A DNA stretch of 64,000 nt from NCBI RefSeq assembly GCF_004331485.1, contig NZ_SJKD01000008.1, positions 62,001 to 126,000 of the forward strand, in the 5' to 3' direction. Each line of letters begins with the position of its first letter. The first letter of the stretch is position 1. Positions 34,977 through 43,209 of this stretch are shown here, piece after piece. The DNA comes from Kribbella capetownensis. Lineage in GTDB: Bacteria; Actinomycetota; Actinomycetes; Propionibacteriales; Kribbellaceae. The position numbers were made by a program, and so were the translations under genes. The notes under the pieces were generated by a model. It did not search any database, was not told the DNA's origin, and saw only the letters and a list, made by a program, of their open reading frames with translations.

Positions 34977-35072
34977 GTCGCTGAGGTCCGATCCTCGCTC
35001 GCCCGGAAGGGTTGAAGTACGGCCGAGAACGCGCGTGACCAGCGCGGACGCCGTCCACCCCCGAGGAGCGTC

Positions 35073-35684
35073 ATGTCGAAGGTCCGCCTGGCCACCACGA
35101 CGACCGCCGCCGCCGGAGCCGGCCAGCGGTTCCGTGTTCTCGCCCTGCTCGCGCTGGTCGTCCTGGTCGACCAGGCGACCAAGCGGTGGGCCTGGCAGCA
35201 CGTCGACGGCTCGATCATCAACAGCGGAAGCGACCAGTTCGCGGGCCCGCGGATCGGCGACTGGTACGCCGACCCGTCCACGGGCACGCTCCTGGACCTC
35301 GCCGGGCTGGCCTTGCTGATCACGGCGTACGTCGTGCTGGTACGGCGCCGGCGCCCAGCGATCATCCTCGTCTCCACCGCGCTGGCGATCGGCGGCTGGG
35401 GCAGCAACCAACTCGACCGCGTCGGCCTGCACGCCTGGACCGCTCCGGGCAGTGTCCGCGGCGCGGTCGACTTCATTGCTGTCAGCCACTACCGCTACAA
35501 CCTCGCGGACCTCGTCATCGGCGTTGCGACACTCGTCCTCGGAGTATCGCTAAGCTACCGATCCGGTACCGCGATCTATCGTCGCCTCCGGACGCGCCGG
35601 GGGATGCCGGTCCAGGCACGGACCGTGACCGGATCGATGTCCAGAGGTGCAGCTAGCCGGAATGCCACCGGTCTACTTCGCTGA
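35073..35684 (+). CDS. LspA-like (signal peptidase II family) membrane protein
   Basis: A 203-residue protein with four predicted membrane segments. It keeps the LspA hallmarks: D33-Q34-x-T36-K37, D115 in GGWGSNQLDR and D146 in RYNLADLVI. The last two correspond to the catalytic Asp dyad of prolipoprotein signal peptidase. It is longer than typical LspA (about 165) and has an Arg-rich tail. Canonical lspA normally sits beside rluD or ileS; here it lies between signalling genes, so it is probably a paralogue with a special client. A secreted lipoprotein is encoded 2 kb away. GGAGCGTC precedes the ATG. Confidence 0.78.
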   Translation: MSKVRLATTTTAAAGAGQRFRVLALLALVVLVDQATKRWAWQHVDGSIINSGSDQFAGPRIGDWYADPSTGTLLDLAGLALLITAYVVLVRRRRPAIILVSTALAIGGWGSNQLDRVGLHAWTAPGSVRGAVDFIAVSHYRYNLADLVIGVATLVLGVSLSYRSGTAIYRRLRTRRGMPVQARTVTGSMSRGAASRNATGLLR

Positions 35685-35696
35685 AATGGTGGAATC

Positions 35697-36077
35697 ATGG
35701 TTCGCTGCATCATCGTCGACGACAGCGCGCGCTTCCTCGAGGCCGCGCGGGCGGTGCTGGAGTACGACGGAATCCAGGTGGTGGGGACCGCCTCGACCAG
35801 CACGGAGGCCCTCGCCCTGGTGGCGCGGCTGCGGCCCGACGTGACGCTGGTCGACATCGACCTCGGTGCCGAGAGCGGACTGCGACTGGCCGCGCGGCTG
35901 GCGGAGCAGGCCAACGGGTCACCGGCGCCGTTGATCATGATCTCCGCCCACTCCGAGGAGGACTACGCTGACCTGATCGAGGCGAGCCCAGCGATCGGAT
36001 TCCTGTCGAAGACGGCATTGTCCGGTGCCGCCGTCCGCGAGACGCTCGGCGAAGTCGGCGGGCCCTCGGGACGGTGA
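35697..36077 (+). CDS. Receiver-only response regulator (CheY-like)
   Basis: A 126-residue protein that is a single receiver domain, with D8/D9, phospho-acceptor D53 (LVDIDLG), S82 in MISAHS and the Lys in FLSKTAL. There is no DNA-binding output domain. Its stop overlaps the GTG start of the histidine kinase gene (GTGA), so the two are co-expressed. It may relay or drain phosphate from the kinase. Confidence 0.88.
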   Translation: MVRCIIVDDSARFLEAARAVLEYDGIQVVGTASTSTEALALVARLRPDVTLVDIDLGAESGLRLAARLAEQANGSPAPLIMISAHSEEDYADLIEASPAIGFLSKTALSGAAVRETLGEVGGPSGR

Positions 36078-37582
36078 GCAGCGCGAGGCCCCGGGAGCAC
36101 GGCGACCAACCGGAGGGGCGGATGAGGGGTCTCGGGCTGAGCGTCCGGATCATCACCGCCAGCGTTCTGCTCGCCGTGATCATCGCCGCCGCGTTCGCCG
36201 TACTGCTCTCCTCGGTGACCGAGCTGCGCAGCCTCGAGCGGCGGGCGCAGCAGTCCGAGGACGTGCTGGTGGCCGCCAACCGGCTGGAGCGGCTCATCGT
36301 CGAGATGGAGGACGGCCAGCGCGGGTTCCTGCTGACCGGATCCGAGCAGTTCCTGCAGCCGTGGGTGGAAGGTCGCGCGGAGTTCGCGCAGCAGGCCGCC
36401 GCCCTGGAGAACCTTGTCGCCGACAACGCCGAGCAGCACGCCCGGGCCGAGGCCCTCACCCGAGCCGGGACGTCGTACCTGAACGACTACTCCGTACCGC
36501 TCGTCGCCGCGGCCCGGCGGGACCGGACCTCGATCGACCTCCTGCCCGCGACCACAGAGGGCCGGCAACGGGTCGACGCGATGCGGACGCAGTTCGATCA
36601 ACTGCTCGACGCCGAGAAGCAGCTGGCGATGACGCGCCAGGACAGTGCGCGCGACGCGGCCGGCCGTGCGATGTTCGCCGCAGCCGCCGGCCTGACCGGC
36701 TCGGTTCTGCTGGTGGCACTGTTCACCTGGTATCTGAACCGGAGCATCCTGCACCCGGTACGCCGTACCGCCGCCATGGCCGAGCGGCTCGCGGCCGGGG
36801 ATCTGAGCGCCAGAGTGTCCGACCACGGTGTCGGCGAGATGGGCGTACTGCAGCGGACTTTCAACGCCATGGCCGCGGCCGTGCAGCAGGCACAGCGGGA
36901 CCTCGCCGGTTCGCGTGCCCGCATCGTCGCGGCTGCCGATCGGGCCCGTCAGCGGATCGAACGCGACCTGCACGACGGCACCCAGCAGCGGCTGGTGGCC
37001 CTGGCGCTCCAGCTCCGCGCGGGCGAGGCCGCGGTGCCACCCGACCAGCCGGAGGTCCGCGCCCAGCTCGCCAACGCCGCACGCGAGCTCACCAATGCGA
37101 CTGACGAACTGCGGGAGCTGTCCCGGGGAATCCACCCGGCGATCCTGACCGAGGGCGGCCTCGGTCCGGCCCTCAAGGCGCTCGCTCGCCGCAGTCCCGT
37201 GCCGTCGGAACTGACAGTGGACATTCCGGCCAGACTCCCCGAGCCGATCGAGGTCTGCGCGTACTACGTGGCGTCGGAAGCGCTGGCCAACACCGTCAAG
37301 CACGCCAACGCATCGGAGGTGTGGATCGACGCCCGGGTCAGCGAGGGCCGCCTGCACCTGTCGGTCCGCGACGACGGCACCGGTGGTGCGGTGCCTGATC
37401 AGGGAACGGGGCTGATCGGGCTGGCCGACCGGGTCGAGGCACTAGGTGGCACGATCTCGGTGGACAGCCCGGTCGGTGTGGGTACCACGCTGCTGGTGGA
37501 CCTTCCGCTCGAGTCCGGCCTCGACTCCGGCACCGACAGCCAGCCGAGCTGGTCGCGTCCCGGCAACCGGATCCACCCATGA
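36074..37582 (+). CDS. Histidine kinase with CHASE3-like sensor (HisKA_3 type)
   Basis: A 502-residue membrane kinase. Membrane spans lie at about 25-46 and 202-222 and enclose an all-helical extracytoplasmic domain of the CHASE3 type (NRLERLIVEMEDGQRGFLLTG). A HAMP linker (about 223-275) precedes the dimerization helix with H300 in RIERDLHDGTQQRL. ATP-binding boxes are ALANTVKHANA and VRDDGTGG with GTGLIGLADR. HisKA_3 kinases usually phosphorylate NarL/LuxR-type regulators, so the regulator at 34268 is a likely second partner. Confidence 0.92.
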   Translation: MSSARPREHGDQPEGRMRGLGLSVRIITASVLLAVIIAAAFAVLLSSVTELRSLERRAQQSEDVLVAANRLERLIVEMEDGQRGFLLTGSEQFLQPWVEGRAEFAQQAAALENLVADNAEQHARAEALTRAGTSYLNDYSVPLVAAARRDRTSIDLLPATTEGRQRVDAMRTQFDQLLDAEKQLAMTRQDSARDAAGRAMFAAAAGLTGSVLLVALFTWYLNRSILHPVRRTAAMAERLAAGDLSARVSDHGVGEMGVLQRTFNAMAAAVQQAQRDLAGSRARIVAAADRARQRIERDLHDGTQQRLVALALQLRAGEAAVPPDQPEVRAQLANAARELTNATDELRELSRGIHPAILTEGGLGPALKALARRSPVPSELTVDIPARLPEPIEVCAYYVASEALANTVKHANASEVWIDARVSEGRLHLSVRDDGTGGAVPDQGTGLIGLADRVEALGGTISVDSPVGVGTTLLVDLPLESGLDSGTDSQPSWSRPGNRIHP

Positions 37583-37594
37583 TTCAGCCCTCGC

Positions 37595-38872
37595 TCAGCT
37601 GGCCCGCGCCCGGCGTACGACCGCGTCGAATCCGGCGGCCAGCAGCAGTACGGCGCCCGTGACGACCCACTCGTAGCCGGCCGAGTTCGCGCCCTGGATC
37701 AGGTCGCTCATGCCGTTGATGATGACCGCGACGACCAGTCCGCCGAGGACCGCGTCGATGACACGGCCATGCCCACCGAACAGCGACGTACCGCCGATGA
37801 CCGCGGCACCGACCGCCAGCAACAGGGTGTTGCCGGCGCCCGCGTTCGACTGGACCGACTGCAGCAGCGAGGCAGCGATGACCCCGGAGACGGCGGCCAT
37901 ACCGGAACAGATGGCGAACACCGAGATCCGGATCCGCGACACCACGATGCCCGCGCGCCGCGACGCCTCCTCGTTCCCGCCGACGGCGTACAGATGCCGT
38001 CCGTACGGCGTCCGGCTGAGGATGAAGTGCCACGCGGCGAACAGGATCACCAGCAGCACGACGACCCACGGCATGCCCTCGGCCTTGTTGTTGAAGAAGG
38101 CGTTGGCGGACAGGTTGCGGTTGATCCCCATCTCGTACGTGAACGCCGCACCGAGCGCGGCCAGGACCACCACCTTCGCCGCGATCACGGTGAACGGCGG
38201 CCGGGACAGCCCCGAACGCTGGCGTCCGAGGGCGTCGTTGACCTTGACGGCGGCGTACCCGATCACGAACAACGCCCACAGGACCCAGCCCAGCCACAGC
38301 GGCACGAAGCTGTTCTCCAGCTTGATGATCGGCGAGCCGGCGGGCAGGGTCACCGCTCCTTGGCCGCCGATCAGAATCAGCGTGACGCCCTGGAACGCCA
38401 GGAACGTCGCCAGCGTGATCACGAACGACGGTACGCCGATCCGGGCGCGCAACCAGCCGATCCCGAGACCGATCAGGACGCCGACCCCCAGGCCGATCAG
38501 GAGTCCGAACCACCAGGACGCACCGTGCCGGATCATCAGCACGGCCATGATCGCCGAACACAGGCCGCCGGTCGTGCCGGCGGAGAGGTCGATCTCGCCG
38601 AGTAGCAGAACGAAGACCAGGCCCATCGCCATCACGATGATCGGCGCCGCCTGGATCACCAGAGCCTCGATGTTGTAGGCACTCAGGAAGCCCTGATGCA
38701 CCACCGCGAACACGACGGTGATCACGATCAGGCCGACCATCGCGGGGATCGAGCCCAGCTCGCCGCCGCGGACCCGGCCGACATAGTCGCGGATGTAGGT
38801 GCTCAGTGCGCCGAGTCCCTCGACCGGCTCCGCGCTGTCCGGCTTGACGAGGTGATCTGTCTGGGCGCTCAT
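37595..38872 (-). CDS. Sugar ABC transporter permease (XylH/RbsC type)
   Basis: A 425-residue permease with about ten hydrophobic segments and family-typical VFVLLLGEIDLSAG and GTSLFGGHGRVIDAVLGGL. It is the last gene of a leftward binding protein-ATPase-permease operon; its ATG overlaps the ATPase stop (ATGA). Similar proteins import xylose, ribose or related monosaccharides. Its stop lies 12 bases from the convergent histidine kinase gene. Confidence 0.9.
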   Translation of the reverse strand: MSAQTDHLVKPDSAEPVEGLGALSTYIRDYVGRVRGGELGSIPAMVGLIVITVVFAVVHQGFLSAYNIEALVIQAAPIIVMAMGLVFVLLLGEIDLSAGTTGGLCSAIMAVLMIRHGASWWFGLLIGLGVGVLIGLGIGWLRARIGVPSFVITLATFLAFQGVTLILIGGQGAVTLPAGSPIIKLENSFVPLWLGWVLWALFVIGYAAVKVNDALGRQRSGLSRPPFTVIAAKVVVLAALGAAFTYEMGINRNLSANAFFNNKAEGMPWVVVLLVILFAAWHFILSRTPYGRHLYAVGGNEEASRRAGIVVSRIRISVFAICSGMAAVSGVIAASLLQSVQSNAGAGNTLLLAVGAAVIGGTSLFGGHGRVIDAVLGGLVVAVIINGMSDLIQGANSAGYEWVVTGAVLLLAAGFDAVVRRARAS

Positions 38873-39654
38873 ATCGCCGCTCCGGTCGACTCTTCGCGGG
38901 ACAGTCCCAGGTCACCCGAACGGCCGGCGGTGATCAGCTCGACCACCTGCGTCTGGGTCACGTCCTCGCGTCTCACCTGCGCCGCCATCCGGCCCAGGAA
39001 CAGGACGCCGATCGAGTCGGCGACCTTCATCACGTCGTTCATGTTGTGTGACACCAGAATCACTGCCACGCCCTGCTCGGCGAGGCGGCGTACCAGGTCG
39101 AGCACCTGCTCGGTCTGCGCGACGCCCAGCGCGGCCGTCGGCTCGTCCAGGATGACGATCTTCGACTGCCACAGCACTGACTTGGCGATGGCGACCGTCT
39201 GCCGCTGGCCGCCGGACAGGCTCGCGACCCGCTGCCGTACCGACCGCACGGTCCGGACCGACAACGACGTCAACGCCTGTCGCGCCAGCTTCTCCATCGA
39301 GTTCTCGTCCAGCGTGTGCAGGCCGGTGACCTTCTCGCGGCCGAGGAACATGTTCTGGACGATGTCGAGGTTGTCGGCCAGCGCAAGGTCCTGGTAGACG
39401 ATCTCGACACCGAGCTGGGCGGCGTCCCGCGGGCCGGTGACGACGTGCGGCGTACCGTCGAAGACCAGTTCTCCCGCGTCGATGCGGTGGATGCCGCCGA
39501 TGCACTTGATCAGGGTCGACTTGCCGGCACCGTTGTCGCCGACAAGGGCGGTCACCTCACCGCTGAGCGCGGTGAGGTCGACCGATGACAACACGTGGAC
39601 CGGTCCGAAGGACTTGTCGACGCCACGCAGTTCCAAAGTGGGGTGGGTGGCCAT
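38869..39654 (-). CDS. Sugar ABC transporter ATP-binding protein
   Basis: A 261-residue ATPase with Walker A VGDNGAGKST, signature LSGGQRQTVAIAK, Walker B IVILDEPTAALG and the switch His in VSHNMND. It has one nucleotide-binding domain, half the size of RbsA/XylG, as in several actinobacterial monosaccharide transporters. The ATG at 39654 overlaps the binding-protein stop by one base (TGATG). Confidence 0.9.
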   Translation of the reverse strand: MATHPTLELRGVDKSFGPVHVLSSVDLTALSGEVTALVGDNGAGKSTLIKCIGGIHRIDAGELVFDGTPHVVTGPRDAAQLGVEIVYQDLALADNLDIVQNMFLGREKVTGLHTLDENSMEKLARQALTSLSVRTVRSVRQRVASLSGGQRQTVAIAKSVLWQSKIVILDEPTAALGVAQTEQVLDLVRRLAEQGVAVILVSHNMNDVMKVADSIGVLFLGRMAAQVRREDVTQTQVVELITAGRSGDLGLSREESTGAAI

Positions 39655-40754
39655 CACGGAGTCTTGATGCCGTTGGCCGCGCACAGCTGGACCAGCGCGG
39701 GGGTGGGGCAGACGGCCGCTGCCGTCACGTAGCCGTCGGTGACCGGCTTGGCCACGTTCGCCTTGGTGATGACGGTCGGGTCGGCCAGGTACGCCGGGAC
39801 GGCGCGACCGTTCGTCGGGTCCTTGACGGTGGTCGGCGCGGTCGGCTTCTGGCCGGCGAGGATCTGACCCGCCAGCTTGATCGCCACGTCCGCCTCACCG
39901 GCGACGGGCTTGTAGATGGTGAAGGCCTGGGTTCCGGCCATCACGTTGTCGAGGCCACCGGCGGTGGAGTCCTGCCCGGACACCGCGACCTTGCCGGCGA
40001 GGCCCTGCGACTTCAGCACGTTGATGACCGACTGCGCCATGGTGTCGTTGGCAACCATCACCGCGTTGATGTCGGGGTGCTGGCCGAGCATCGTGGTGAA
40101 CACGGTCTGCGCGGTGGCGGCATCCCAGTTACCGGTCTGGTCGGCGAGCTTGTTCCAGCCCGGCTGCTTCGACAGGACCGAGTTGTAGCCCTGGGCGAAC
40201 TGGGTGGCGTTGTTGTCGGTCGGCGCACCGTCGATCTCGACGTAGTTGACCGCGGTCTTGTCCTTGACCTGCGGGGCCTGGGTCAGCGCCGTGCCCTGGT
40301 CCTCGCCGACCTTCACGTTGTCGTACGAGACGTAGTACGACGCCGTGCCACCGGAGGTGAGCCGGTCGTAGTCGATCGTGACGACGTTGTGCTGCTGGGC
40401 GAGAGCCTCGATCGCCTTGCCGGAGCCCGGGTCCAGGTTCACGACCAGGAGGACGCCGACGCCGGCGTTGATCAGAGCCTGCGCCTGCGACTGCTGCGTG
40501 GTCGCGCTGCCGTTGGCGTTGTCGATGAAACAGGTGAGCTTGTTGTCCGCGCACTGCGCCTTCAGCTCGTTCGGGTCCGCCGCGACCCAGCGCGGCGAGG
40601 ACGCCGTGTCGGGCAGCAGGATGCCGACCTTCGTGTTCGCGGGCGGGGCACCGCCGGCCGAGGAGGTCTTGTTGTTTCCACAGGCGACCAGCCCGGCCGT
40701 CATCGCGGTCGCGACTCCGGTCACGGCCACGACGGTGCGGAGTGTTCTACGCAT
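39654..40754 (-). CDS. Sugar-binding lipoprotein, XylF-like
   Basis: A protein of about 366 residues. The signal peptide MRRTLRTVVAVTGVATAMTA leads to a lipobox Cys (GLVACGNN). The type-I periplasmic-binding fold follows, with VVTIDYDRLTSGG, SYDNVKVGEDQG and VAVSGQDSTAGGL, closest to xylose-binding XylF. ATG 40754 begins a standard signal; ATG 40772 adds six residues. No sugar kinase or isomerase gene is adjacent, so the substrate (xylose or another pentose) is only a family guess. Confidence 0.88.
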   Translation of the reverse strand: MRRTLRTVVAVTGVATAMTAGLVACGNNKTSSAGGAPPANTKVGILLPDTASSPRWVAADPNELKAQCADNKLTCFIDNANGSATTQQSQAQALINAGVGVLLVVNLDPGSGKAIEALAQQHNVVTIDYDRLTSGGTASYYVSYDNVKVGEDQGTALTQAPQVKDKTAVNYVEIDGAPTDNNATQFAQGYNSVLSKQPGWNKLADQTGNWDAATAQTVFTTMLGQHPDINAVMVANDTMAQSVINVLKSQGLAGKVAVSGQDSTAGGLDNVMAGTQAFTIYKPVAGEADVAIKLAGQILAGQKPTAPTTVKDPTNGRAVPAYLADPTVITKANVAKPVTDGYVTAAAVCPTPALVQLCAANGIKTP

Positions 40755-40815
40755 GTCCCAGGGAGCCTTCATACTGGCAACACTCCGCCCGGCCGCGCGA
40801 CACAACATCCCGGCA

Positions 40816-40836
40816 AGCGCCCGACCCACCTACCGG
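40816..40836 (-). promoter_or_regulatory. Copy 3 of a repeated 21-bp element
   Basis: On the minus strand the element begins CCGGTAGGTGGGT and continues CGGGCGCT; it differs from copy 2 at two positions. It lies about 60 bases upstream of the XylF-like ATG and 42 bases upstream of the divergent universal stress protein gene, within the 124-base gap 40755-40878. Confidence 0.6.
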
Positions 40837-40878
40837 CTAGCCACACTCCTCAGCTCCCGCTAACTGCAACGGTACGGT

Positions 40879-41322
40879 ATGGGGATGTTCGAGCTCGGCA
40901 CTGATGGTCCTCGGTCGATTCTGGTGGGGGTCGACGGGTCGGATACGTCGCTGCGGGCCGGGTCGTACGCCGCTGGATTGGCCAGGCGGCAAGGCGCGCA
41001 GGTGATCGTCCTGTTCGTCCACGTCCCGGCCGGAGGCGGCCTACTGAACCCGCAGCTGATGGAGTTGCAGCGCCAGTCCCAGGTGAGCGTCGTCGACGAA
41101 CTGCGCGAAGAGGTGCACCGCAACGCGGAAGCCCTCGGCCTGCACGTCACGTTCCACGAACGCCACGGCAACCCGTACCTCGAACTGGTCCGCCTCGCCG
41201 ACGAACTCCGCGTCGACGCGGTAGTCGTCGGCGCCTCCATGCAATCCGGCCACCGCCTCATCGGCTCTCTGGCCGCCCGCCTGGTCCGAGACGCCCGCTG
41301 GCCAGTCACCGTCGTCCCCTGA
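40879..41322 (+). CDS. Universal stress protein (UspA family)
   Basis: A 147-residue single-domain protein. It begins the fold with SILVGVDGSDTSLRAGSYAA and ends with the nucleotide-binding type pattern VVVGAS...GSLAARLVRDARWPVTVV. It probably binds ATP or AMP, although the classic G-2X-G-9X-G spacing is only partly kept. It is divergent from the sugar transporter and shares its regulatory gap. An ATG at 40885 is an alternative start. Confidence 0.88.
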   Translation: MGMFELGTDGPRSILVGVDGSDTSLRAGSYAAGLARRQGAQVIVLFVHVPAGGGLLNPQLMELQRQSQVSVVDELREEVHRNAEALGLHVTFHERHGNPYLELVRLADELRVDAVVVGASMQSGHRLIGSLAARLVRDARWPVTVVP

Positions 41323-41331
41323 GGATGAAGC

Positions 41332-41820
41332 ATGGTGGAAGAGGTCGTTGAGTATCGGTTCCGGCCGGCAACCAGCGATGACGATGCGTTCGTCTACGGA
41401 CTGCATCGGGCCGCGATGGGTGCGGTTGTCGAGGCGACGTGGGGGCCTTGGGACGAGGCGGTGCAGCGCGGGTTCCATGAGCGGTCGTTCTCGCCGGAGC
41501 GGCTGCGGATCGTGCTGGTTGGCGACGTGGAGGCCGGTGTCGTCGATGCTGGGTTCGAAACGCCGACCGTCTTCTACATCGGGCGGATCGAGATTCTGCC
41601 GCGGTTCCAGGGGGTTGGACTCGGGTCGCGGATTCTGCGCGATCTGCTCGCGGCGGCTCGGAGGCGCGGAGCCGCCGCGGCAGAACTCCATGTTCTGAAG
41701 GCGAATCGGGCCAGGTCTCTCTACGAACGGCTCGGGTTCGTCGTCATCGCGGATGAGGATCCGAAGTTCCGGATGCGACTGGAGTTGCCGGACGCTGGTG
41801 ACGCGGCAGCAGGGCGCTGA
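41332..41820 (+). CDS. GNAT-family N-acetyltransferase
   Basis: A 162-residue acetyltransferase with IGRIEILPRFQGVGLGSRIL, which contains the acetyl-CoA pyrophosphate loop (QGVGLG), and the late-strand motif LYERLGFVVI. It follows the stress protein gene by nine bases, so the two may be co-transcribed. The last 77 bases overlap the convergent MFS gene. The acceptor substrate is unknown. Confidence 0.85.
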   Translation: MVEEVVEYRFRPATSDDDAFVYGLHRAAMGAVVEATWGPWDEAVQRGFHERSFSPERLRIVLVGDVEAGVVDAGFETPTVFYIGRIEILPRFQGVGLGSRILRDLLAAARRRGAAAAELHVLKANRARSLYERLGFVVIADEDPKFRMRLELPDAGDAAAGR

Positions 41821-43186
41821 CCACCGCGATGGCCACGCCGAGCGCGGCCGCTACGAGGAACACCAGGTCGTAACCCTCGGCGAAGGACGCGGGCCGACCG
41901 TCGGCTGTTGCGGCTCCGGCGGCCGTCGTGAGGATCGCGAGACCCACTGATCCACCCACCTGGCTGGCGGTGTTGGCGAGCCCGCCGACGATCCCGGCGT
42001 CGCCCTCGGGAACGTCAGCGGTCACCGCGGCCATCAGCGTCGGGAAGGTCAGCCCGATGCCGGCCGCGACGAGCAGCGTCGGCCAGAGGATGCCCGTGAA
42101 GTAGCCGCTATCGGCGCCCGCCTGGGCAAGCCACGCGAACCCGGCCAGGAAGAAGGCGCTCCCGGCAAGGATCAACCGACGTACGCCGGTCCGCGGCAAC
42201 AGAGCCGAAGCCAGTCGCGCGACCACGACGAACGTCACCGCCGCAGGAGTCTGCCCGAGGCCGGACCGCAGTGCGCTGTAGCCAAGGACGTTCTGCAGGA
42301 ACAGCGACGTGAAGTACCACATCGCAATCGCGATCCCGCCGAACAGCAGCAGCATGCCATTGCCGACAGCGACCTTCCGGACACGGAACAACCGCAGCGG
42401 CATCATCGGCCGGGCGACGCGCGCCTCCACCAGCGTGAAGACAGCGAGCAGAAGCAGGCCTGCCACGATCGGTACGACGACCGGCACCGAGGTCCAGCCA
42501 TGATCGGTGCTCTGCATGACGCCATAGATGAGCGCGGCCAGCCCTGCCGTGCCGGTGACCGCGCCGGTGAGGTCGAGCGATTCCCGCCGGCCGGTGCGTA
42601 CGCCGGCGAGCGACGTCATCGCCACAACGATCAGCAGCGCACCGATCGGCACGTTGATCAGGAAGACCCATCGCCACGACAGGCCGGTCGTCAGCGCGCC
42701 GCCTGCGACCGCGCCGGCCATCCCACCCACACCACCCGATGCGGACCAGGCACCGAACGCCCGCGCACGTGCGTGTTCCGCGGTGAAGTGGGTGTTGATC
42801 ACGGCCAGCGTCGCCGGCGCGAGCATGGCGGCACCCGTCCCTTGCACGATACGGGCCGCGACCAGGACTGCCGGGTCCGCGGCCAGACCGCCGACCAGGC
42901 TTGCCACGGAGAACAGCAACAACCCGGCGGCGAGCATCCGGCGGTGGCCGAACAGATCGGCGGCGCGACCGCCGAGCAGCATGAAACCGGCGAACGTGAG
43001 CAGGTAGCCGTTCACCACCCAGGCCAGGCCGGTCGAGCTGAAGCCGAGGTCTCGCTGGATCGAGGGCAGGGCGACGTTCACGATGGACGCGTCCAGGATC
43101 ACCATGAACTGGCTGGCACACGCCAGCGCCAGGATCATCCACGCGGATCTCCTGATCGCGGGCTGCATTTCTACTGCGGGTTGCAT
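41744..43186 (-). CDS. MFS transporter, DHA2 (14-span) family
   Basis: A 480-residue exporter with 14 predicted spans. Motif A lies in GGRAADLFGHRRML, motif B/C in VAARIVQGTGAAMLAPATLAV, and the domain begins with QFMVILDASIVNVALPSI. The ATG at 43186 has AAGG seven bases upstream. It follows the ene-reductase gene by 23 bases, forming an operon controlled by the divergent MarR. A drug or electrophile efflux role is likely. Confidence 0.9.
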   Translation of the reverse strand: MQPAVEMQPAIRRSAWMILALACASQFMVILDASIVNVALPSIQRDLGFSSTGLAWVVNGYLLTFAGFMLLGGRAADLFGHRRMLAAGLLLFSVASLVGGLAADPAVLVAARIVQGTGAAMLAPATLAVINTHFTAEHARARAFGAWSASGGVGGMAGAVAGGALTTGLSWRWVFLINVPIGALLIVVAMTSLAGVRTGRRESLDLTGAVTGTAGLAALIYGVMQSTDHGWTSVPVVVPIVAGLLLLAVFTLVEARVARPMMPLRLFRVRKVAVGNGMLLLFGGIAIAMWYFTSLFLQNVLGYSALRSGLGQTPAAVTFVVVARLASALLPRTGVRRLILAGSAFFLAGFAWLAQAGADSGYFTGILWPTLLVAAGIGLTFPTLMAAVTADVPEGDAGIVGGLANTASQVGGSVGLAILTTAAGAATADGRPASFAEGYDLVFLVAAALGVAIAVVSALLPRHQRPATPVASGTSDPHPR

Positions 43187-43209
43187 AGCGAAACCTTCCC
43201 GGGGAGTTG

